A stretch of DNA of 64,000 nt, from the NCBI RefSeq assembly GCF_011047135.1, contig NZ_CP049255.1, positions 1,612,001 to 1,676,000 of the forward strand, in the 5' to 3' direction. The notes under the pieces were generated by a model that was not told the DNA's origin, ran no database searches, and saw nothing but the letters and a program-made list of their open reading frames with translations. The DNA is from Microbacterium endophyticum (lineage in GTDB: Bacteria; Actinomycetota; Actinomycetes; Actinomycetales; Microbacteriaceae). Numbering within the stretch: position 1 is the stretch's first letter; every line of letters begins with the position of its first letter. This document shows, in pieces, positions 33,745-42,714 of this stretch. The translations under genes and the position numbers were made by a program.

Positions 33745-35475
33745 TTACTCTTCTTCGTCGTAGATTCTGAGCTCGAGGCTCAGCTGATCGGCATCGAGTT
33801 CAGCGAGTGCGTGTCGTAGTGCCGCTGTGCTGAATGTGCCGTCAGTTGACACCGTATTCAGGCGAGTTCGCATCGCCTCGATGAGTTGCACCCGCAGTTC
33901 GAGCATCTCGTGCGCGAGCGCGGATGCGTCGTCGTCGGGCGGCTCGGTGATACGAGAACCGGCACGATCGATGACGCCGGGTGAATATTCGGTGCCGTTA
34001 GGCCGGAGGAGGGTGGGGCTGCTCAGCGCCGTCACCGCTGCTCGGCGAAGCTCATCGTCGAGTCGAGTCTGTTCTTCGCGACTCACGTAAGTGGCACCCG
34101 AGCCCTCCATCTTCAACATGCGAACGACCGCTGGAAGCGACAGGCCCTGAACCAACAGGCTGCCCACGGCGACGAGGAATGCCACGAAGATCAAGAGCGC
34201 GCGGTGCTCGGCGTCACTCGGCAGGGTCTGCGCTGCAGCGAGGGTTACGACGCCGCGCATCCCCGCCCAGACGATGACGCTGCCATGTTTCCACCCGAGC
34301 GGCGTTGCCCGGTAATAATCAAGATCAGCAACCGCACTTGTCACGCGCCGACGAAGAAGCGACACGCGCCGCTTGTGTCGCTCGGGGTCGTTTGCGGGCC
34401 TGAGGGGTGGGCTTTCCTCCGACGCGACCCGGTCAAGGTGAGCGCTCAGTTCGGTGAGTCGGGTATGTCCGTGTTGCCAACGCTTAGCGCGCCGCCCCTG
34501 TTGCCAGATCAATATCGCAACATATGCGGCGCGCACCGCGAGCACGATTCCGAGAGTCGAGAGCGCAAGCCACGTGCCGTGCCAGAGCCCATCGTTCTCT
34601 TCAAGGTTGGCGCGGACGACCTCCTTCAAATCGAGTCCGATCAGCAAGAAGACACCACCTTCCAGCACGAGCTCGACGGTCCGCCAGTTGAGCGCATCCG
34701 AGAGACGTTGGTCAGGCGTGAACCATCGGGCAGCGCCTTGCCCCGTGATGATTCCGGCAACGACGGCCGCCACAAGGCCGGAGCCGCCGAGCGCCTCGGT
34801 GGGAAGATACGCCGCGAAGGGCACCATAAAGCTCAGCGCAGTGTTCGCCGCCGAGTGTGCAAGCCACCCGCGCACGCGCAGATTTATGAAGCCCACAAGA
34901 GCGCCGACGATGAGTGCCGAAAGCACGGCCCACGCGAAGCTACCGATAGCGAAACCGAACGAGAACCCGCCGGCGACCGCTGCGATGGCGGTTCGAAGGA
35001 GCACCAGCGATGTTGCATCGTTGAGGAGACTTTCGCCTTCGAGCATCGTCACGACGCGGGGAGAGATGCCGAGCTTCTTGACGATCGAGGTGGCGACGGC
35101 ATCCGTGGGGCTGACGATTGCGCCCAGAGCTATGCCCATAGCAAGTCCGAGCCCGGGAATCGCCCACGCGAAAAAGAAGCCCAAGATGACGGCACTGACG
35201 ACGACGAGCAAGACCGAGAGCCCGGCGATAGGTCGGAAGTCACGACGGAATTCGATCGCTGGTAGCGACACCGCCGAAGAGTAAAGGAGAGGCGGTAGGA
35301 CGCCGACGAGTATCCACTCGGGATCAACGACGAAGCCGGGAAAGAACGGCATCAGTGCAATAGCCAGGCCCACGCCGACCAGCAGAAGCGGCCCCGCGAC
35401 GCCAAGTTTCTGACCGAGGGCCGTTGTGATGGCAATCGTGACTATTGCGATCACCGCGACGAGCAGTATCTCCAT
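33745..35475 (-). CDS. Na+/H+ antiporter (CPA1 family)
   Basis: A 576-residue cation/proton antiporter. About twelve transmembrane helices fill residues 1-440, with the ion-binding region GAIVSPTDAVATSIVKKLG and EGESLLNDATSLVLLR typical of CPA1 (NhaP/NHE-like) proteins. A soluble C-terminal tail of about 130 residues follows, which in this family is regulatory. It exchanges cytoplasmic Na+ (or K+) for protons. The ATG at 35475 gives a direct hydrophobic start. It diverges from the aminopeptidase gene across 110 bases and ends 49 bases from the resolvase-like gene start. Confidence 0.92.
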   Translation of the reverse strand: MEILLVAVIAIVTIAITTALGQKLGVAGPLLLVGVGLAIALMPFFPGFVVDPEWILVGVLPPLLYSSAVSLPAIEFRRDFRPIAGLSVLLVVVSAVILGFFFAWAIPGLGLAMGIALGAIVSPTDAVATSIVKKLGISPRVVTMLEGESLLNDATSLVLLRTAIAAVAGGFSFGFAIGSFAWAVLSALIVGALVGFINLRVRGWLAHSAANTALSFMVPFAAYLPTEALGGSGLVAAVVAGIITGQGAARWFTPDQRLSDALNWRTVELVLEGGVFLLIGLDLKEVVRANLEENDGLWHGTWLALSTLGIVLAVRAAYVAILIWQQGRRAKRWQHGHTRLTELSAHLDRVASEESPPLRPANDPERHKRRVSLLRRRVTSAVADLDYYRATPLGWKHGSVIVWAGMRGVVTLAAAQTLPSDAEHRALLIFVAFLVAVGSLLVQGLSLPAVVRMLKMEGSGATYVSREEQTRLDDELRRAAVTALSSPTLLRPNGTEYSPGVIDRAGSRITEPPDDDASALAHEMLELRVQLIEAMRTRLNTVSTDGTFSTAALRHALAELDADQLSLELRIYDEEE

Positions 35476-35585
35476 TCGTCAGAGCATGGCAGAAAAGGCG
35501 ATGAGTGTGCTTGGTGGCGTCGTCGTGTGCGGGCGCCACGGCCGAAATCCCCGGGATTCCGGGCCGCACGCGGTACCGTGAGGTC

Positions 35586-36563
35586 ATGGCAGATCCGGCG
35601 TACTTCGATGACATCCTCTATCCGCCGGTCGAGCCATACGAGACAGGGATGCTGCCGGTCGGTGACGGAAACCGCATTTACTGGGAGCAGTCAGGAAACC
35701 CCGAGGGTAAGCCCGTCGTCTTCTTGCACGGTGGCCCGGGAGGTGGGACCTCAAGCTGGAACCGCCGCTTCTTCGATCCGGAAAAATACCGGATCATTCT
35801 TTTTGATCAGCGCGGCTGCGGTCAAAGCACGCCCCACGCGAGTGCCCCCGATGCTGACTTGCGATTCAATACAACGTGGCACCTCGTCGCCGATATCGAA
35901 CTTTTGCGGCGCAACCTCGGAATTGCGAAGTGGCAGGTTTTCGGAGGCTCGTGGGGCAGCACGCTCGCGCTCGCCTACGCGGAAACGCACCCCGACGCCG
36001 TGACCGAACTCGTGCTGCGCGGCATCTTCACACTGCGCCGTCACGAATTGGAATGGTTTTACGAGGGCGGCGCCTCCGCAATTTTCCCTGACCTGTGGGA
36101 TGACTACGTCGCTCAGATCCCGGTGCTCGAGCGTTCCAGAATGATCGAGGCGTACCACCGTCGGCTGTTTGATCCGGATCCGGCGGTACACATTCCCGCG
36201 GGTGTTGCGTGGACGCGATGGGAAGCGTCGACCGTGACACTGCTACCGAACGAAGAACTCGTGTCGGAGATGACTGAGGATGCCTCCGCGACAGCTTTTG
36301 CGCGCATCGAAAACCATTATTTTGTGCACGGCGGGTGGTTTCGCGAGGGCCAATTGATTGCTGATGCGCCTTCGATCGCGCACATCCCAACGGTGATAGT
36401 TCAAGGCCGCTATGACATGTGCACGCCCATCATGACCGCATGGGATCTGCACCGCGCGCTGCCGGATGCGGAGTTCATCGTCGTTCCGGATGCCTCACAC
36501 GCATCGAGCGAACCGGGTATCGCGAAGGCGCTCCGCGCCGCAACCGATGGTTTTGCCGACTGA
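35586..36563 (+). CDS. pip: Prolyl aminopeptidase (proline iminopeptidase)
   Basis: A 325-residue alpha/beta-hydrolase of peptidase family S33. The oxyanion segment HGGPGGGTS, the DQRGCGQSTPH motif and the nucleophile elbow GGSWGS (Ser122) identify it. The late Asp and His are in GRYDMCTP and DASHASSEP. It releases N-terminal proline from peptides in the cytoplasm. ATG 35586 is chosen because MADPAYFDDILYPPVEPYETG is the usual start; the frame is open back to 35505. Its stop is 2 bases from the end of mntR on the other strand. Confidence 0.93.
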   Translation: MADPAYFDDILYPPVEPYETGMLPVGDGNRIYWEQSGNPEGKPVVFLHGGPGGGTSSWNRRFFDPEKYRIILFDQRGCGQSTPHASAPDADLRFNTTWHLVADIELLRRNLGIAKWQVFGGSWGSTLALAYAETHPDAVTELVLRGIFTLRRHELEWFYEGGASAIFPDLWDDYVAQIPVLERSRMIEAYHRRLFDPDPAVHIPAGVAWTRWEASTVTLLPNEELVSEMTEDASATAFARIENHYFVHGGWFREGQLIADAPSIAHIPTVIVQGRYDMCTPIMTAWDLHRALPDAEFIVVPDASHASSEPGIAKALRAATDGFAD

Positions 36564-36565
36564 CA

Positions 36566-37216
36566 TCAGCTTTCTGCTGCGGAAAGCCACACGGCTTCAG
36601 CGGCATAGCGGGGAGTGGTGATCGGTTCGCCGCCGTCAATGGCCACGGTATTGGCGTTGAGGACGGTCACGGTGTGACCAACGTCGATGCCCACGTCGCT
36701 AATCGCCCGCAGGAGCTCAGGGTCTCGGTCGCTTACTCGCAGAATTCGGCCGGTGTGGCCCGCAGCGGCATCGCCGAGAAGTACGAAGCTTTCGCGATGC
36801 ACGTGGCCGCTGGCATCCGGGATCGCGTCGCCGTGCGGATCGAACCGCGGCCGGCCAAGCCGCTCATCAATTCCTTCGAGAAGTCGGTCGCTGAGCGCGT
36901 GTTCGAGAACTTCGGCCTCGTCATGAACTTCGTCCCATGAGTAGCCGAATTCGCGAACGAGCCACGTTTCGATCAAGCGGTGGCGGCGAACCATTGACGC
37001 TGCTCGCTGCCCACCGGCATTCGTCAGCGAGATCGGCCCATACTTCCGATGCGTCACGAGACCGGCAGCAGCCAATTTTGCGACCATCTCGGTAACGCTT
37101 GACGGTGCGAGCGCGAGCACGATCGCAAGCTGGGATGGCGTGATGTGGTCGTCTTGCCACTCAGTGTGCTGGTAGATCGCTTTGAGGTAGTCATCGACCG
37201 CCGCGGAGGAAGGCAT
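36566..37216 (-). CDS. mntR: DtxR/MntR-family metal-dependent repressor
   Basis: A 216-residue DtxR-family regulator: winged HTH at the N-terminus (VDDYLKAIYQHTEW, then TPSQLAIVLALAPSSVTEMVAKL), a dimerisation/metal domain with HRLIETWLV and DEVHDEAEVLEHALS, and a C-terminal SH3-like FeoA domain. Its gene follows mntH by 9 bases on the same strand, so it is co-transcribed with the manganese transporter, and two palindromes precede mntH. Manganese rather than iron is inferred from this linkage. Confidence 0.88.
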   Translation of the reverse strand: MPSSAAVDDYLKAIYQHTEWQDDHITPSQLAIVLALAPSSVTEMVAKLAAAGLVTHRKYGPISLTNAGGQRAASMVRRHRLIETWLVREFGYSWDEVHDEAEVLEHALSDRLLEGIDERLGRPRFDPHGDAIPDASGHVHRESFVLLGDAAAGHTGRILRVSDRDPELLRAISDVGIDVGHTVTVLNANTVAIDGGEPITTPRYAAEAVWLSAAES

Positions 37217-37225
37217 TGCCTGAGA

Positions 37226-38530
37226 TTACCCGGTCTGGAACACCAGCCACAGTAGGAGCACGTTGAGCGCTATCAAGAACATCGCGGCGGCCACCCCCAA
37301 GATCGTGGTCGCGCGGGTGTTTCGGAACGCGCCGAGGACGTCACGACGCGCTGTGAGTGCGATGAGGGGCACAAGCGCGAACGGAATACCAAACGAGAGG
37401 ACGACCTGGCTGAGCACGAGGGCGAGCGTCGGATCGAACCCGATGCCAAGGATCGCGAGAGCCGGCACCAGTGTGACGAGGCGGCGTGCCATGAGCGGCA
37501 CGCGTACGTGAAAGAGTCCGTGCATGATCTCTGAACCCGCGTATGCGCCCACCGCTGTGCTCGCCAGTCCGCTGGCGAGTAGCCCCACGGCGAAGAGCGT
37601 GGCGATCGTTGGACCGATGCCATCGCGGAGGGCGGCGTACGCGCCCTCGAGCGTGTCGGTGCCGTCGACTCCGGCGAGATTTGCCGCGGCGAGAAGCAGC
37701 AGCGCGAGATTCACCGTGCCGGCGATTGCCATCGCGATCGTGACGTCCCAGCGAGTGGCGTGCAGTAACCGGCGGATGCGGGGCGCATCAGCGCGATACG
37801 CCGCTTGCGCGCTGTCGGACAGCGTGGCCGCGGGCGCGAATCGATCGCGACTCAAGGAAGAATGCACATAGATTGCGTGCGGCATGATCGTTGCGCCGAG
37901 GATCGAGGCGGCAAGGAGCACCGAGCCGGCACCCTCGAAACGCGGCACGAGCCCAGAAACGACACCGGCTGCATCGGGCGGCGAAACGAAGAGGCCCGCT
38001 GTGAACCCGATGCAGATGGCCGCGATCAGCCCCACAACGATGAGTTCGAACACGCGTGGGCCGCGCCGGACGTGCACGATCAAGATGACGATCGATACGG
38101 CGCCGACGATCGCACCGCCCCAGAGGAGCGGGAGACCGAACAGCAGGTTGAGCGCTACAGCTCCGCCGATGACCTCCGCGATGTCCGTTGCCATGGCGAC
38201 GAGCTCCGCCTGCACCCAATACGCGCGTCGCCCCCAGCGATTGCGAAGGCGCTCTCCGAGTATCTCGGGAAGACTCTGTCCAGTCACGATGCCGAGCTTC
38301 GCCGAGAGATACTGCACGAGCCACGCGATGACGTTGCCGAGGACCACAACCCAGACGAGCAGGTAACCGAATGCGGCACCGGCAGACATGTTGCTCGCGA
38401 CATTGCCCGGGTCGAGATAGGCAACGCCCGCGACGAGCGCAGGTCCGAGTAGCCAGACCGCGCGAGGCGGCCGTGCCTGGCTGTCGCCGCGCTGTGCTCC
38501 CGAGGAGCTCATCACGGAATTTTTCGGCAT
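37226..38530 (-). CDS. mntH: Nramp-family manganese transporter
   Basis: A 434-residue Nramp transporter with eleven or so helices. The metal site residues are visible: DPGN at 40-43 in helix 1 and ATIMPHAIYVHSS in helix 6. It imports Mn2+ (and possibly Fe2+) with protons. ATG 38530 lacks a ribosome site; the box TACGAT is 6 bases upstream of it, so a leaderless mRNA starting at the ATG is likely. ATG 38512 is an alternative. It is first in the mntH-mntR operon and its start codon lies inside palindrome 1. Confidence 0.9.
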   Translation of the reverse strand: MPKNSVMSSSGAQRGDSQARPPRAVWLLGPALVAGVAYLDPGNVASNMSAGAAFGYLLVWVVVLGNVIAWLVQYLSAKLGIVTGQSLPEILGERLRNRWGRRAYWVQAELVAMATDIAEVIGGAVALNLLFGLPLLWGGAIVGAVSIVILIVHVRRGPRVFELIVVGLIAAICIGFTAGLFVSPPDAAGVVSGLVPRFEGAGSVLLAASILGATIMPHAIYVHSSLSRDRFAPAATLSDSAQAAYRADAPRIRRLLHATRWDVTIAMAIAGTVNLALLLLAAANLAGVDGTDTLEGAYAALRDGIGPTIATLFAVGLLASGLASTAVGAYAGSEIMHGLFHVRVPLMARRLVTLVPALAILGIGFDPTLALVLSQVVLSFGIPFALVPLIALTARRDVLGAFRNTRATTILGVAAAMFLIALNVLLLWLVFQTG

Positions 38531-38537
38531 GCCGAAA
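38522..38537. promoter_or_regulatory. MntR-box candidate 1 (TTTCGGCATGCCGAAA)
   Basis: A perfect 16-bp palindrome covering the mntH start codon and the presumed transcription start. Occupation by the repressor would block initiation. It shares the arms TTTCGG/CCGAAA with candidate 2 but has a different 4-bp centre (CATG). Confidence 0.75.
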
Positions 38538-38549
38538 TCGTAGAGCATT

Positions 38550-38565
38550 TTTCGGTGCACCGAAA
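38550..38565. promoter_or_regulatory. MntR-box candidate 2 (TTTCGGTGCACCGAAA)
   Basis: A second perfect 16-bp palindrome, 28 bp (start to start) from the first, with centre TGCA. It covers the -35 position relative to the TACGAT box (38538-38543) of mntH. Two identical-arm operators flanking one promoter fit control by the mntR product encoded in the same operon. Confidence 0.75.
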
Positions 38566-38598
38566 TCGCGCGGGGTAGCGAAGCATCCGAGATAGCCT

Positions 38599-39261
38599 GT
38601 GGCGGTGCCAGAGGAGCAGAACGATCAGGATGCCGTCGAGGCGACGATTCCCACTCACGGTGTCGGTCCGTGGCCCGGCGGTTCAGACGAGTGGCCCGAG
38701 GACCCGCGCTTTGATCGCGAGCTCTTGGAGTTTGGAGACACGCGAAACGTCATCGACCGCTATCGCTACTGGAGCATGACAGCGATCGTTGCCGACCTCG
38801 ATGAGAAGCGGCATCCGTTCCATGTCGCCATCGAAAACTGGCAGCACGACATGAACATCGGTTCCATCGTGCGAAGCGCAAATGCTTTTCTCGCCGATAC
38901 CGTGCACATCATCGGGCGAAGGCGTTGGAATCGTCGCGGCGCGATGGTGACCGACCGCTATCAGCATGTGCTCCACCACGAGGACGTCGCAGCGTTCGTC
39001 GCCTGGGCTGAGTCGGAGTCGCTTCCGATCGTGGCTGTCGATAACGTGCCCGGCTCGGTGCCGGTGAATCACGCTGAGTTACCGGAGCAGTGCGTACTGC
39101 TCTTCGGGCAAGAAGGGCCCGGGCTTTCCGATGAGGCCGTTGCTGCGGCATCCGGCGTCGTCGAAATCACTCAGTACGGCTCGACCCGCTCGATAAATGC
39201 ATCGGCTGCGGCGGCCGTCGTGATGTACGAATGGTGTCGTCGATGGGCTGCTGCCAACTAA
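38599..39261 (+). CDS. TrmH/SpoU-family RNA methyltransferase
   Basis: A 220-residue SPOUT methyltransferase acting on the 2'-OH of rRNA or tRNA. The three family motifs are visible: NIGSIVRSANAF (motif 1), LLFGQEGPGLSDEAV (motif 2) and TQYGSTRSINASAAAAVVMYEW (motif 3, shown in part by GSTRSINASAAAAV). The first 50 residues form an acidic extension. GTG 38599 is the first start of the frame, another GTG is two codons later. It diverges from mntH, and the second palindrome lies 34 bases upstream, so it could be affected by it. Confidence 0.9.
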   Translation: MAVPEEQNDQDAVEATIPTHGVGPWPGGSDEWPEDPRFDRELLEFGDTRNVIDRYRYWSMTAIVADLDEKRHPFHVAIENWQHDMNIGSIVRSANAFLADTVHIIGRRRWNRRGAMVTDRYQHVLHHEDVAAFVAWAESESLPIVAVDNVPGSVPVNHAELPEQCVLLFGQEGPGLSDEAVAAASGVVEITQYGSTRSINASAAAAVVMYEWCRRWAAAN

Positions 39262-39283
39262 CGACGCTCTGAGTGGTGTGCGG

Positions 39284-40609
39284 CTACGCAGGAGCGTGGG
39301 TCCACGCCGTTCCACGTACGCGGAGGCCGAGAGTGATGAGCCGCGCGAGCATGAAAATGCCGAAGAAGGCGGCCGACAACCACGCCAAGCCGGCGGCACC
39401 AACCGCGTCGACGAACGCAAGCAGGATGAGCATCGGGATAAACGGGATCAGGTTCATGAGGCCGGCTACGGCCAGATATTTGCCGTCGTTTGCCCCGATC
39501 AGCACGCCATCGAGGACGAACACGATGCCGCAAACGGGCTGGGCTACGGCCAAGACCAGCAGTGCGGGTTGAATGAGGGCAGCGAGAACCGGATCGCCGG
39601 TAAAGACAAGGCCGATCACACCTGAAAGCGCCGCGACACCTGCGCCTACCAGCACACCGAACCACGCACCCCACGCCACAGTGCGCCCCAAAACCCGCTG
39701 CACCTCCTGGGGGTTGTCGGCGCCGAGATACTTTCCGATCAGCGCTTGCGCCGCGATAGCGAGAGCGTCGAGGGCGAAGGCAGCGGTAGAAAAAATCGTG
39801 AACACGACTTGCCAGCCCGCAAGCTCTTCAGTTCCGAGCCCGGTGGCTACTCCGACCGTCGCAAGGAGCGCCCCGCGGAGTGTGACTGTGCGCAAAAACA
39901 TCCAACCGCCCGAGCGCGCATTCGTGCGGATACCCGCTCCGTGTGGCCGAACCGATGCCGAGTGCTGGCGTGCAAGTCGACTGATCACGGCAACGTACGC
40001 CGCGACCATGCCCCACTGCGCAACAACGGTCCCGACCGCGGAGCCGGCGATTCCCCAGCCGAGCCCGTAGATGAACAGTGCGTTCATGAGGGCGTTGGCG
40101 GTAAAGCCGAATCCAGCGATCCACAGCGGCGTGACAGTGTTTTGGACGCCGCGAAGCAGGCCCGTTGCGGCGAAGACGATGAGCATCGCCGGAAGACCCC
40201 ACATCGACAAACCGAGATAGGTCTCGGCATCGGCGGTGACGGCATCCGTCGCTCCGAACAAGCTCACGAGCCAGGGCGTCGTGAGATATCCGACGAGGGC
40301 GAGAACAAAGCCAAGTCCGAGGGCGAGCCACATGCCGTCTATTCCGGCGGACACCGCCCTTCCCGGGTCGCCGGCACCGAACCTGCGGGCGACGGCAGGT
40401 GTTGTCGAGTACGCCAAAAAGATCATGAGCCCGACGATGGTCTGCAGCACTGCCGAAGCGATACCCAGGGCCGCAAGCGGGGTCACACCGAGATGGCCGA
40501 CGAGGGCAGCATCAACGATGAGAAAGAGCGGTTCGGCGACGAGGGCGCCCAGTGCGGGTACGGCTAGCCGCAAGATGTCGCGGTTGAGGGTGCTGCTCGT
40601 CGTAGCCAT
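39284..40609 (-). CDS. MATE-family efflux transporter (DinF-like)
   Basis: A 441-residue protein with twelve transmembrane helices in two related halves, starting LRLAVPALGALVAEPLFLIVD, the usual DinF-branch N-terminus (P-x-L and EPLxxLVDTAxVGHLG pattern). MATE exporters use Na+ or H+ to expel cationic drugs or metabolites. The gene converges on the TrmH gene with a 22-base gap and diverges from pepO. No regulator is adjacent, so the substrate cannot be suggested. Confidence 0.9.
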   Translation of the reverse strand: MATTSSTLNRDILRLAVPALGALVAEPLFLIVDAALVGHLGVTPLAALGIASAVLQTIVGLMIFLAYSTTPAVARRFGAGDPGRAVSAGIDGMWLALGLGFVLALVGYLTTPWLVSLFGATDAVTADAETYLGLSMWGLPAMLIVFAATGLLRGVQNTVTPLWIAGFGFTANALMNALFIYGLGWGIAGSAVGTVVAQWGMVAAYVAVISRLARQHSASVRPHGAGIRTNARSGGWMFLRTVTLRGALLATVGVATGLGTEELAGWQVVFTIFSTAAFALDALAIAAQALIGKYLGADNPQEVQRVLGRTVAWGAWFGVLVGAGVAALSGVIGLVFTGDPVLAALIQPALLVLAVAQPVCGIVFVLDGVLIGANDGKYLAVAGLMNLIPFIPMLILLAFVDAVGAAGLAWLSAAFFGIFMLARLITLGLRVRGTAWTHAPA

Positions 40610-40705
40610 AGCTCGAGCATATTGATCCCCGCAGACGTCCCCGCAATGACCGTGCGAGTCGGGCGACGGAGCCAGCTCTCAGGGCTCGGGACTATCGTTG
40701 TGGCC

Positions 40706-42670
40706 ATGACCGATTTCCCCCGTTCTGGTCTCGCGCTAGATGACGTGAGTCCAGAGATTCGCCCGCAGGATGATCTGTTCCGTTACGTCAACGGGCCGTG
40801 GCTCGAACGCACCGAAATCCCCGAAGACAAGGCGAGATGGGGATCGTTTCACCTCATCGCCGAACAGGCAGAGAGCCATGTTCGCGACATCATCGTCGAG
40901 TCGCGAGACGCTGAACCGGCAACTGAGGCCCGCAAGATCGGTGATCTCTTTTCAAGCTTTATGGATACGGCTCTCATCGCAGAGCTGGGTGCCGGACCGA
41001 TCACGAGCCAGCTTGCTGTTGTCGAAGCCGTCGAGTCGATCCCGGCTCTGCTTCGCACTATCGGCGAACTTGAGCGAGATGGCATCAGTGGCCTCATCGA
41101 CCTCTATATTGAGCCCGACCCCGGCAACCCGACTCGCTATCTCCCCTTCATCATCCAGGGTGGCATCTCGCTGCCCGACGAAAGCTACTTCCGTCTCGAA
41201 AACTTTGCCGACACTCGTGACGCCTACGCGTCACACATCGAGCGCATCTTGGCGCTCGCGGGTGTGGATTCTGCAGCCGAAGACGCCCCGCGTGTTGTTG
41301 CGCTCGAAACTGAGATTGCCTCGCACCACTGGGACAACGTCAAGAGCCGCGATGCCGTCGCAACGTACAACCTCAAGTCGTGGAGTGAACTCATCGAGCT
41401 TGCCGGCATCGACCTCTCACCATGGCTCGAGGGCCTTGCGCCCGGCTTCGAAGCGGCGTTCGGCGAGGTCGTCGTCTACCAGCCGAGCTTCGTCGCCGGC
41501 CTCGGGTCGCTTCTCGTTGAAGAACGTCTCGAGGAGTGGAAAGCGTGGCTGCGATTCAAGGTCGTGCACGCATCCGCGGCTTTTCTCGCAGATGAGTTCG
41601 TCCAGGAGAACTTCTCGTTTTACGGCACACAGATGACGGGCGTCCCCGTCAACCGTGAACGCTGGAAGCGCGGAGTGAGCCTCGTGGAAGCCGCCCTCGG
41701 TGAAGTGGTCGGCAAGGTGTACGTCGAGCGCCACTTCCCTCCGGCGGCCAAGACCGAGATGGACACTCTGGTCGCAAACCTCGTCGAGGCGTATCGGCAA
41801 AGCATCTCGACGCTGGAATGGATGAGTCCCGCCACGCGTGAGCGCGCTCTCGCCAAGCTCGACGCCTTCACGCCGAAGATCGGTTACCCAGTTCGGTGGA
41901 AGGACTACTCGGAACTCGAAATCGACGCCGCCGACCTCGTCGGCAACGTCCGCCGCGCGCACATCTTCGAACACAATCGCCAGCTGGCGAAGATCGGCCA
42001 GCCGATCGACCGTGACGAATGGTTCATGACGCCGCAGACAGTCAACGCGTATTACAACCCCCTCATGAACGAAATCGTGTTTCCGGCAGCGATTTTGCAG
42101 TACCCGTTCTTCGATGCTGAGCGGGATGCCGCCGCCAACTATGGCGGAATCGGTGCCGTGATCGGGCACGAGATCGGGCACGGGTTCGACGATCAGGGCA
42201 GCCGCTTCGACGGCGATGGCTCGTTGCGTGACTGGTGGACAGACGACGACCGCAGCGCGTTTGAGGAGCGAACGGCGTCGCTCATCGAGCAGTACAACGC
42301 GCTGTCGCCACGCGGGCTCGGCGAGGAACATACGGTAAACGGTGCCCTCACGATCGGCGAGAACATCGGCGACCTGGGCGGCCTCGGAATTGCGCTCCGC
42401 GCGTACGAAATCTCGCTCGACGGTACTGAGGCTCCTGTGATCGATGGTATGACCGGCATCCAGCGCCTCTTGCTGAGCTGGGCGCAGGTCTGGCAGCAGA
42501 AGGGCAGGGATGCCGAGACCATTCGTCTGCTCACGATCGACCCGCACTCACCGAATGAATTCCGCTGCAACCAGATCGTTCGCAACATCGATGCGTTCTA
42601 CGACGCGTTCGATGTGACCGAGTCAGATGAACTCTGGCTCGACGCGGACAAACGCGTCACCATCTGGTGA
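40706..42670 (+). CDS. pepO: M13-family zinc endopeptidase (PepO, neprilysin-like)
   Basis: A 654-residue M13 metallopeptidase. Zinc motif HEIGH at 488-492 (GAVIGHEIGHGFDDQGS), third ligand Glu in GENIGDLGG, the NAYYNP substrate-binding motif and the ending CNQIVRN are all present. It cleaves short peptides and has no signal peptide, so it acts in the cytoplasm. ATG 40706 is preferred since MTDFPRSGLALDDVSPEIRPQDD matches the family; the frame is open to 40622. Its stop overlaps the frame of the next gene, whose own ATG is 45 bases later. Confidence 0.94.
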   Translation: MTDFPRSGLALDDVSPEIRPQDDLFRYVNGPWLERTEIPEDKARWGSFHLIAEQAESHVRDIIVESRDAEPATEARKIGDLFSSFMDTALIAELGAGPITSQLAVVEAVESIPALLRTIGELERDGISGLIDLYIEPDPGNPTRYLPFIIQGGISLPDESYFRLENFADTRDAYASHIERILALAGVDSAAEDAPRVVALETEIASHHWDNVKSRDAVATYNLKSWSELIELAGIDLSPWLEGLAPGFEAAFGEVVVYQPSFVAGLGSLLVEERLEEWKAWLRFKVVHASAAFLADEFVQENFSFYGTQMTGVPVNRERWKRGVSLVEAALGEVVGKVYVERHFPPAAKTEMDTLVANLVEAYRQSISTLEWMSPATRERALAKLDAFTPKIGYPVRWKDYSELEIDAADLVGNVRRAHIFEHNRQLAKIGQPIDRDEWFMTPQTVNAYYNPLMNEIVFPAAILQYPFFDAERDAAANYGGIGAVIGHEIGHGFDDQGSRFDGDGSLRDWWTDDDRSAFEERTASLIEQYNALSPRGLGEEHTVNGALTIGENIGDLGGLGIALRAYEISLDGTEAPVIDGMTGIQRLLLSWAQVWQQKGRDAETIRLLTIDPHSPNEFRCNQIVRNIDAFYDAFDVTESDELWLDADKRVTIW

Positions 42671-42714
42671 TACGCTCCCCACGCTCGTCCACCTCCGGCA
42701 GGAAGGAACCGCTC

